From contig DHJG01000230.1 in NCBI GenBank assembly GCA_002404215.1, forward strand, positions 1 to 11,768: a DNA stretch of 11,768 nucleotides, given 5' to 3'. Below are positions 6,939-11,768 of the stretch, in pieces. This stretch comes from Desulfosporosinus sp. UBA4726. Its GTDB lineage: Bacteria; Bacillota; Desulfitobacteriia; Desulfitobacteriales; Desulfitobacteriaceae. Position numbers and translations under genes: made by a program. Positions within the stretch are counted from its first letter, which is position 1, and the number at the start of each line of letters is the position of its first letter. The notes under the pieces were generated by a model that ran no database searches, had not been told where the DNA came from, and was given only the letters and a program-made list of their open reading frames with translations.

Positions 6939-7021
6939 TTACTATTATGATATATTTATTAATAATTTCGTTCCATTTATTAACCACAGCCGACTCAGTG
7001 GCAAAAAGGAAGTGTTTTTTT

Positions 7022-7046
7022 ATAGGCGATTAGAATGGGCGCCTAT
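7022..7046. other. Hairpin downstream of the DAHP synthase gene
   Basis: ATAGGCG (7022-7028) pairs with CGCCTAT (7040-7046) around an 11-nt loop, just past the stop codon on the minus strand. Past the stem the minus strand has seven A and only later a T5 run (from about 7006), so termination here is uncertain. The stretch 6939-7021 holds nothing else I recognise. Confidence 0.35.
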
Positions 7047-7049
7047 TGT

Positions 7050-8078
7050 TTAAACATTCTCTGCAATATAGTAAATTAATTTTTCGGTACTCTCCCAACC
7101 CAAACACGCATCCGTTATTGATTTCCCATAGATATTTTCACCGATGCCTTGCCTACCTTCTTCTAGATAGCTTTCAATCATCAGACCTTTAATCATTTTC
7201 TTCAGTAAATCATCATATTTTCTACTCATCAATACTTCTCTGGCAATTCTTGGTTGTTCAGAATAACATTTCATAGAATTGGCATGGTTTGTATCGACAA
7301 TAATAGACGCATTTAAGAGCTGTAATTTTTCATACTCTTTAGTAATACGAATCAGATCTTCATAATGATAATTAGGAAGATTTCTACCATAAGAATCCAC
7401 AGCACCTCTTAAAATAGCATGAGTGAGCGGATTACCTGTGGTTTCAACTTCCCATCCTGTATATGTGAAAGTATGAGCCTGCTGGGCAGCGATAATAGAG
7501 TTTAACATTACCGAAAGATCACCGCCTGTAGGGTTTTTCATACCAACTGGTATGTCAACGCCACTCACAGTCAGTCTGTGTTGCTGATTTTCTACTGAGC
7601 GTGCCCCAATTGCAATATATCCCAAAACATCTGAGAGATAAGTGTAGTTTTCTGGATAGAGCATCTCGTCAGCGGCAGGCATGTGAAATTCGCATAATGA
7701 TCTTAGATGCATTCGTCTGATAGCTTTTATTCCCTCAAATAAATCTGGTTTCTTGCTTGGATCTGGTTGGTGTGCCATTCCTTTATAGCCTTCACCAGTA
7801 GTTCTCGGCTTGTTTGTATAAATCCTAGGTATAATTAAAATTGAATCTTTGACTTTTTCTTGAACTACGGCAAGCTTCCCAATATATTCGCAGACGGAAT
7901 CTTCATTATCAGCAGAACACGGCCCTATTATGAGGATGAAGCGTTTGTCCTTATTTTTAAAAATATTCTTAATATCCTGATCTCTATTTTCTTTAATCTT
8001 CTTAATATGAATTGGTAAAGGGATCTGATCTATAAGATCATCTGAAGTCGGAATTCTTTTAATGAAGTTCATACTCAT
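7050..8078 (-). CDS. 3-deoxy-7-phosphoheptulonate (DAHP) synthase, class I
   Basis: This enzyme condenses phosphoenolpyruvate with erythrose 4-phosphate, the first step of the shikimate pathway. The 342-residue product matches the AroF/G/H type. Visible motifs are IIGPCS (Cys54), PRTTGEGYKG (91-100), GARSVENQQHR (158-168), PVGMKNPTGG (177-186), ILRG (222-225), NHANS (His265), MIESYLEEG (Glu302) and ITDACLGWE (Asp323). Cys54, His265, Glu302 and Asp323 correspond to the metal ligands of the E. coli enzyme. There is no added regulatory domain. The start is ATG 8078, with AAGGAG seven bases upstream. The frame stays open back to 8261, but that extension overlaps the neighbouring gene and lacks family similarity. 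No other aromatic pathway gene is nearby. Confidence 0.94.
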   Translation of the reverse strand: MSMNFIKRIPTSDDLIDQIPLPIHIKKIKENRDQDIKNIFKNKDKRFILIIGPCSADNEDSVCEYIGKLAVVQEKVKDSILIIPRIYTNKPRTTGEGYKGMAHQPDPSKKPDLFEGIKAIRRMHLRSLCEFHMPAADEMLYPENYTYLSDVLGYIAIGARSVENQQHRLTVSGVDIPVGMKNPTGGDLSVMLNSIIAAQQAHTFTYTGWEVETTGNPLTHAILRGAVDSYGRNLPNYHYEDLIRITKEYEKLQLLNASIIVDTNHANSMKCYSEQPRIAREVLMSRKYDDLLKKMIKGLMIESYLEEGRQGIGENIYGKSITDACLGWESTEKLIYYIAENV

Positions 8079-8120
8079 GTCATATCTCCTTCGCTTACCC
8101 CAAAAAAGCACTACCATGTC

Positions 8121-8149
8121 AGTATAATTATTTTTCACCAGACTAGCAA
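8121..8149 (-). promoter_or_regulatory. Promoter of the DAHP synthase gene
   Basis: On the minus strand, -10 TATACT (8121-8126, five of six) lies 17 bases from -35 TTGCTA (8144-8149, four of six). Predicted start is near 8114, leaving a leader of about 36 nt, too short for an attenuator. This promoter indicates separate expression from the glycosylase gene upstream. Confidence 0.6.
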
Positions 8150-8170
8150 TATATTCGACAAAGTATATTG
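8147..8170. promoter_or_regulatory. Dyad overlapping the DAHP synthase -35
   Basis: CAATATA (8147-8153) and TATATTG (8164-8170) are perfect inverted arms around 10 bases, and the left arm overlaps the -35 element. It could be an operator for control of aromatic synthesis. The arms are AT-rich, so chance is a real alternative. Confidence 0.3.
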
Positions 8171-8184
8171 TATTTAGACGCTCT

Positions 8185-8787
8185 CTATAGCACTGAAAGC
8201 GCCCAGAGATACAATGATGCCACCGTCCCAAATGGCGAGTACCTTTTTCTATAGCGTTCAAATTTTTCTTTGGAAAGTTCTTTGATTCCGTACAAATTCA
8301 TCATTCCTCTACAGATCGCTAAATCTTTGTAGCTTACTACATCAGGGCGGCAGAATGAAAAAATAAGTAACATTTCAACCGTCCAAACCCCCACGCCGTG
8401 CAATGCAGACACCTTTGTAATAATCTCCTCGTCAGATAAAGTGTGAAGTGTATAAAAATCTACTGTTCCTGATATAGCAGCTTCTCCAATTCCTTTAATG
8501 TAGCCAGCTTTTCTCAGAGACATACCGCAACTTTGAATTTCAGACAGATCCGCTTGGATAATACGTTCAGGGCTAATAGCTCCAAGCTGAGTATACAATC
8601 TATTCCATACAGTTTCCGCAGCCTTGCTCGAAATTTGCTGACTAACAACGCTTGAAACAAGTGCCGTAAACGGATCAGGCGTAATCTCACGCTCTATCAT
8701 ACCGATTTTATCAATAGCAATCCCAAGCTTTTTATCTCTGCGTTTTAAGTAGTCTATTTCCTTTTGCCCATATTCAAAAATCTGCAT
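8185..8787 (-). CDS. DNA-3-methyladenine glycosylase II-like protein (AlkA/HhH-GPD)
   Basis: A 200-residue base-excision repair enzyme that would remove alkylated purines from DNA. It has the helix-hairpin-helix GPD fold: SVVSQQIS near 46-53, hairpin motif LHGVGVWT at 129-136, and the catalytic aspartate in SYKDLAICRG at Asp155, at the place of Asp238 of AlkA. It lacks the N-terminal domain of E. coli AlkA, as many short bacterial homologues do, and has no C-terminal iron-sulfur cysteines, which argues against endonuclease III or MutY. ATG 8787 has GAGAGG five bases upstream. It follows the amidohydrolase-like gene by 58 bases on the same strand, so co-transcription is likely. Confidence 0.87.
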   Translation of the reverse strand: MQIFEYGQKEIDYLKRRDKKLGIAIDKIGMIEREITPDPFTALVSSVVSQQISSKAAETVWNRLYTQLGAISPERIIQADLSEIQSCGMSLRKAGYIKGIGEAAISGTVDFYTLHTLSDEEIITKVSALHGVGVWTVEMLLIFSFCRPDVVSYKDLAICRGMMNLYGIKELSKEKFERYRKRYSPFGTVASLYLWALSVL

Positions 8788-8845
8788 GGTATCCTCTCCC
8801 GATCAAGCAGTCACTTTGTTATTCTACCCCTTTTAAGGCACCTGC

Positions 8846-9592
8846 CTACTGAGCTAATTCCTTGATACTTTCTGCCAAGGCTCCTAGCAGACGGTGAAAC
8901 CCTTGGGAGTTTTGTGCTGGCACTCTATACTGCTTATTAATCTCTATCTGTACAGCGGGAATTCTCAGTTCACGTGCCACATAATTAGTGATCGTATTAA
9001 GACCTGTTGCCGCAAAATGATCATGAGAGATCCTGCTTAACCCAAAGTCTCGAAAGTTATGCTCTAGCGTTTGTAACATCCTGACCTTACCTAAAAGGTT
9101 TTTTCCGCCATTCGTGCCAAAATCCACATCAAATTCTCTCTCACGAGCTGCGCCATGAATGTCTAGTACAAACTTTACCTTTTCCCTGTCGCAGATCTCG
9201 CCAATTCTTTCTTTGTATACACAAGGGTCGTCACTGTTAGGATCGCCGCCATAAAGCTTAGTTGTTGCGATTGCATGACAACCTGTTAGTTGATTTAAGA
9301 GGTAGACGATTGAACCTGTGAATTGATCCGACATCTTAATCCTTTTCTGCCTATAGTGCCTAACTGCATGAGGAGCAGAAACCAATACAGGCAACTTCCC
9401 AAGGACAAACCAGAATGGTTCCTCCTGCTTGGGGTTAACCTTTTTGTCCGTCTTATAAAAATGTACCCTTTCCACATTCACTGCTTCTTCGTTCATACGC
9501 GCTCGCTGAAGTTCTTGTAAGATATCTTCTTGTTTTCCCAAGTAATAAACCCCCGGTTTCTTTTTTTTGGCGGATATCTTACGTTTCGACAT
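8846..9592 (-). CDS. N-formylglutamate amidohydrolase-like metallohydrolase
   Basis: A 248-residue protein that I place in the N-formylglutamate amidohydrolase superfamily. The signature residues for zinc and catalysis are visible: VSAPHAVRH (His75), LDIHGA (His146) and VQIEIN (Glu217), with DFGTNGG near 157-163. These enzymes are zinc carboxypeptidase-like and hydrolyse amide bonds, but the true substrate of this paralogue is unknown and no histidine-degradation genes are near. The first 13 residues are Lys-rich and the segment 20-40 looks helical. The start ATG 9592 has only a distant AAAGG 14 bases upstream, so the start is less certain. The next gene begins 58 bases downstream. Confidence 0.72.
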   Translation of the reverse strand: MSKRKISAKKKKPGVYYLGKQEDILQELQRARMNEEAVNVERVHFYKTDKKVNPKQEEPFWFVLGKLPVLVSAPHAVRHYRQKRIKMSDQFTGSIVYLLNQLTGCHAIATTKLYGGDPNSDDPCVYKERIGEICDREKVKFVLDIHGAAREREFDVDFGTNGGKNLLGKVRMLQTLEHNFRDFGLSRISHDHFAATGLNTITNYVARELRIPAVQIEINKQYRVPAQNSQGFHRLLGALAESIKELAQ

Positions 9593-9638
9593 CGATCAAT
9601 CAATAACCTTTACAAAAGTTCCTTATACTATGTATGTT

Positions 9639-9655
9639 AGATTCTCAGAGATTCT
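9639..9655. repeat. Direct repeat in a divergent intergenic region
   Basis: AGATTCT occurs at 9639-9645 and again at 9649-9655, a 10-bp period, between the divergent amidohydrolase-like and metallophosphoesterase genes. A small inverted repeat, AACCT/AGGTT, lies at 9667-9680. Such spacing suits an OmpR-type regulator, but the units are short. Confidence 0.25.
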
Positions 9656-9748
9656 ATAGCGTGTTGAACCTCAGTAGGTTTGCACCAGGATTATTATAAG
9701 TGTGATATATTTATAGGAAGGGTTATAGCGCAGTTGGGGGCTTTAAAT

Positions 9749-10792
9749 ATGATAACCAGAAGAACTTTATTAAAAAACTTGGTGGGATTAGGAGTTGGGG
9801 CTTTACTGTGGCAGAATGTCCTGTTGCCAGAACCAGCCATCTCCAGTTCAACAAGAACAAAAAATACAAATATAAAACAACACTGGAAAAAAAGCCCGCA
9901 AGCAAAATTATCTTTTGTTGTAGTGAGTGATATTCATATAGCGCGATTGAATGCAGTAAGGAACTTCTCTGCCGTACTCAATTCTAATTACAACTCTAAA
10001 CCTGATGCAATGATTGTTAACGGCGATCTGGGAGATGGCCTGTGGAGGGACTACAATACTCTTAATAATGAACTTACTGTGAATAAGCTAGAGGTTAATT
10101 ATCCGATCCACTGGACAATCGGAAACCATGAGTTTTATGGAGCCTTTTACAATTATGGGTTGTGGTCACCAAAAACCTTCCCTAATAGAGAAACCGACGC
10201 TAGCGCCATTGACCGTTTTCTAAGGCTAGCCAATAGAGATAACGTTTACGGAGACACCTGGATCAATGATTATCACTTCATTTTTCTAGGGTCTGAAAAA
10301 TCGCGCATGAGTGACATGAGCTATACCGATGCGGCTTTCTTATCGGACGCACAACTAGATTGGCTTAGGAATGCTCTCATAGATAGCAAACACCCTAATC
10401 AGCCTATCTTTGTTTTTCTCCATCAGCCAATTCCTTATACCACCTTAGGAGGATTCCAGCCGGGTTATGTCCTACAATGGAAAAAATTAGATGCTATTTT
10501 ATCCCAACATCCAGAGGTTATCTTATTTAACGGACACATTCATTATGTACTCGATCAGAAGAATATGACTTCTAAGGAAAATTTCTCCATCGTCAACAGT
10601 TCTTCTTTAGCCAGTCCTATCGACAGAAATAGAAAACCTATCCTGAATTCCGCTCCTGGATTAGTTGTAGAAGTATACAAGGGTAAGGTTGTTATAAAAG
10701 GCAGAGATTTCTTGAAGGCTGATTGGGTACCTGGAGCAGAGATTACCATCGATGGCATTAAAAGCTCCAACCAAGCTATAAAGCACTCATAA
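9749..10792 (+). CDS. Tat-exported calcineurin-like metallophosphoesterase
   Basis: A 347-residue phosphoesterase predicted to act outside the membrane. The N-terminus has a twin-arginine signal: TRRTLLK at 3-9 followed by a hydrophobic Gly/Leu-rich stretch to about 26. Tat export fits an enzyme that folds around its metals in the cytoplasm. The metallophosphatase motifs appear in order: SDIH (Asp61, His63), NGDLGDG (Asp93), GNHE (125-128), FLHQP (His225) and GHIH (262-265), which together ligate a two-metal centre. Substrate is unknown. I chose ATG 9749, with a weak GGGGG eight bases upstream. An in-frame TTG at 9734, 11 bases after AGGAAGGG (9715-9722), is an alternative that adds five residues. 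The stop overlaps the convergent regulator gene by 17 bp. Confidence 0.88.
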   Translation: MITRRTLLKNLVGLGVGALLWQNVLLPEPAISSSTRTKNTNIKQHWKKSPQAKLSFVVVSDIHIARLNAVRNFSAVLNSNYNSKPDAMIVNGDLGDGLWRDYNTLNNELTVNKLEVNYPIHWTIGNHEFYGAFYNYGLWSPKTFPNRETDASAIDRFLRLANRDNVYGDTWINDYHFIFLGSEKSRMSDMSYTDAAFLSDAQLDWLRNALIDSKHPNQPIFVFLHQPIPYTTLGGFQPGYVLQWKKLDAILSQHPEVILFNGHIHYVLDQKNMTSKENFSIVNSSSLASPIDRNRKPILNSAPGLVVEVYKGKVVIKGRDFLKADWVPGAEITIDGIKSSNQAIKHS

Positions 10793-11468
10793 ACTTTAAA
10801 GCTTCTAAATCCAAAATTCTAAATGCTGTCAAATGGAAATCGATAACTCCCTCGTTTCTCATTTTACACATTTCTCTCGACATAGATGGACGGGAAACGT
10901 TCAGAAAATCTGAAAGCTCATTGCGATTTAAGGGCAGGGTAATATTTTTATCACCTGTCCTTTTATATTGCTCCAGCAAATATGTGCTGATTTTCCCTCG
11001 CATGCTCTTGATTGTAAGGTATTCAATCTTTTTGTTCAACATTAGGGCTTTCTCCGATATTATGCGTAGAAAATTTTGAATAAGAGTTCTATGCCAAGGG
11101 CACATACTATTACATTCACCGATAATTTTTCCCCTCGGCAAGAAAAGAACATCACAAATCTCTTGTGCCTGAACAGTTGCAGGCCATGTCAATTGGCTTG
11201 AAAAGGCTATTATCTCTCCAAAAATATCCCCTTGCTTTAGGAGGGTCATTACAATCCTATTTCCTGCAGCATTTTCTTTAATGACCGTTGCTTCCCCCTT
11301 CAGCACCACCCCAAGACTTTCATAAACCTCCCCGCTAGTAACAATATAATCATTCCTATTATAACTACACACCCTAGGCTTCAAGCAATTTAGCATGGTT
11401 TGTATATCTTCCTGTGCTATCCCATAAAATAAATCCGTTCTTGAAATGATCTCATGATATTTTCGCAA
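10776..11468 (-). CDS. Crp/Fnr-family transcriptional regulator
   Basis: A 230-residue DNA-binding regulator. A cyclic-nucleotide-type beta-barrel sensor (about 12-125, with GDIFGE at 80-85) is joined by a dimerisation helix (about 126-150) to a winged helix-turn-helix (about 150-225) with NELSDFLNVSRPSMSREMCK. The recognition helix has Arg193 and Arg198 in the pattern SRPSMSRE, as in many clostridial family members. Cysteines are at 28, 34, 105, 119, 123 and 201, but not as an FNR N-terminal cluster, so the ligand is unclear. The start is TTG with AGGATGG nine bases upstream (11478-11484); an in-frame TGA lies just before it. Divergence from a ferredoxin gene recalls HcpR, the nitrosative-stress regulator, which is my favoured but unproven identity. 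Confidence 0.88.
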   Translation of the reverse strand: MRKYHEIISRTDLFYGIAQEDIQTMLNCLKPRVCSYNRNDYIVTSGEVYESLGVVLKGEATVIKENAAGNRIVMTLLKQGDIFGEIIAFSSQLTWPATVQAQEICDVLFLPRGKIIGECNSMCPWHRTLIQNFLRIISEKALMLNKKIEYLTIKSMRGKISTYLLEQYKRTGDKNITLPLNRNELSDFLNVSRPSMSREMCKMRNEGVIDFHLTAFRILDLEALKFMSAL

Positions 11469-11489
11469 CTTTTTTCACCATCCTGTTTT

Positions 11490-11503
11490 GTATCCTCAGA
11501 TAC
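11490..11503. promoter_or_regulatory. Crp/Fnr-type dyad between regulator and ferredoxin
   Basis: GTATC (11490-11494) and GATAC (11499-11503) are perfect inverted arms around four bases, the same 5-N4-5 geometry as FNR sites. The centre at 11496.5 is at -41.5 from the predicted ferredoxin start (11538), the class II activator position. For the divergent regulator gene the site falls just after the predicted start, where binding would repress. Confidence 0.55.
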
Positions 11504-11518
11504 CGACTTATTCCTGTC

Positions 11519-11547
11519 ACTATACTATAATGAACTTGTCGAAACAA
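11519..11547 (-). promoter_or_regulatory. Possible promoter of the Crp/Fnr regulator gene
   Basis: On the minus strand, TATAGT (11519-11524) lies 17 bases from TTGTTT (11542-11547). The -35 is weak. It overlaps the ferredoxin promoter, so the two genes would compete for RNA polymerase. Confidence 0.4.
11526..11531 (+). promoter_or_regulatory. -10 element of the ferredoxin promoter
   Basis: A perfect TATAAT. The matching -35 place (11503-11508, CCGACT) is poor, which fits activator dependence through the dyad at 11490-11503. Predicted start is near 11538. Confidence 0.6.
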
Positions 11548-11571
11548 ATAGTTTGAAAAGGGGTTTTTAAT

Positions 11572-11768
11572 ATGAAACGAAGCATTATCAAAATAGATGA
11601 GGAAAAATGCAACGGATGTGGTCTTTGTGTGACTGCCTGTCACGAAGGGGCCTTACAACTAATTGATGGAAAAGCCCGTCTTGTTTCAGAAAGCTATTGT
11701 GACGGTCTTGGCGACTGTCTACCTGAGTGCCCGACCAATGCCATCGTTCTTGAGGAAAGAGAAACTGC
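11572..11768 (+). CDS. 4Fe-4S ferredoxin-like protein (partial, 3' end beyond window)
   Basis: The first 65 codons of a protein that stays open to the window edge. Residues 13-23 carry a full cluster motif (Cys13, Cys16, Cys19, Cys23). The second motif, YCDGLGDCLPECP (42-54), has Cys43, Cys49 and Cys53 but leucine at 46, where the second cysteine of a standard motif would be, so the second cluster may be [3Fe-4S] or use another ligand. The ATG has AAAAGGGG eight bases upstream (11556-11563). I recall similar N-termini in clostridial ferredoxin-like proteins encoded beside hybrid-cluster protein genes, which continue well past this domain. Role is likely electron transfer. Activation by the divergent Crp/Fnr regulator is inferred. 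Confidence 0.85.
   Translation, partial: MKRSIIKIDEEKCNGCGLCVTACHEGALQLIDGKARLVSESYCDGLGDCLPECPTNAIVLEERET

Noticed and set aside
6960..7021. CCAC/GTGG hairpin followed by a T-run as a plus-strand terminator
   Set aside because: The stem is only four base pairs, the T-run is about 15 bases away, and no plus-strand gene ends nearby.
8079..8261. N-terminal extension of DAHP synthase
   Set aside because: It overlaps the glycosylase gene, covers the likely promoter, and lacks a ribosome binding site, whereas ATG 8078 has AAGGAG seven bases upstream.
8830..8848. AGGC/GCCT hairpin between the amidohydrolase-like and glycosylase genes as a terminator
   Set aside because: Four base pairs with a short TAAAA tail is too weak; the 58-base gap is better read as an operon junction.
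11536..11547. TTGT-CGAA-ACAA palindrome as the Crp/Fnr operator
   Set aside because: It lies at and after the predicted ferredoxin start, a poor place for an activator, and its arms are shorter than the dyad at 11490-11503. A repressor role cannot be excluded.
11452..11643. Minus-strand 63-codon frame across the regulator/ferredoxin intergenic region
   Set aside because: It crosses the divergent promoters and runs antisense through the start of the ferredoxin gene, with no protein family features.
1..11768. CRISPR array, insertion sequence, prophage, toxin-antitoxin or tRNA genes
   Set aside because: I saw no regularly spaced repeats, transposase-like frames, long terminal inverted repeats, phage proteins, small toxin-antitoxin pairs or tRNA cloverleaf motifs on either strand.

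Overview
The window looks like chromosomal DNA of an anaerobic, low-to-mid GC member of the Firmicutes (Clostridia). A Desulfosporosinus/Desulfitobacterium-type bacterium is my best guess, but it rests on protein flavour only. The clues are a reverse rubrerythrin with a PerR-like box, a clostridial Crp/Fnr regulator paired with a small ferredoxin, strong AGGAGG ribosome binding sites, several GTG/TTG starts, and a yybP-ykoY riboswitch. There are nine complete protein genes and one partial one. I see no tRNA, rRNA, insertion sequence, phage or CRISPR signal.

Layout. 1-194: intergenic, with a perfect 13-bp hairpin that probably ends the ATPase transcript. 195-2879 (-): PMCA-type P-type cation ATPase. 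2880-3221 (-): its long leader, made of a sigma-A-like promoter, a complete yybP-ykoY (Mn2+) riboswitch aptamer, an overlapping intrinsic terminator, and a further 181-nt structured leader before the GTG start. 3323-3386 (+): a tandem 20-bp direct repeat and an extended -10 promoter. 3441-6240 (+): a translationally coupled three-gene MacAB-type ABC export operon (adaptor, ATPase, permease), followed by a perfect 20-bp stem-loop. 6322-6867 (-): rubrerythrin with a near-consensus PerR box in its promoter. 7050-8078 (-): DAHP synthase, the first step of aromatic amino acid synthesis, with its own promoter. 8185-8787 and 8846-9592 (-): an AlkA-like DNA glycosylase and an N-formylglutamate amidohydrolase-like enzyme, probably co-transcribed. 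9749-10792 (+): a Tat-exported metallophosphoesterase whose 3' end overlaps that of the convergent Crp/Fnr regulator gene, 10776-11468 (-). 11572-end (+): the start of a ferredoxin-like iron-sulfur protein, divergent from the regulator.

Themes. The two best supported regulatory units are the Mn2+ riboswitch over a nominal calcium ATPase, which argues that the pump exports manganese, and the regulator/ferredoxin divergent pair. In that pair a 5-N4-5 dyad sits exactly where a class II Crp/Fnr activator would bind. Rubrerythrin with a PerR box adds a peroxide-defence unit. Together with the Mn2+ exporter and the possible nitrosative-stress ferredoxin locus, the window is rich in metal and redox homeostasis functions. 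I did not find a clearly new multi-gene system. The least explained elements are the structured RNA between the riboswitch terminator and the ATPase start, and the tandem repeat upstream of the export operon.
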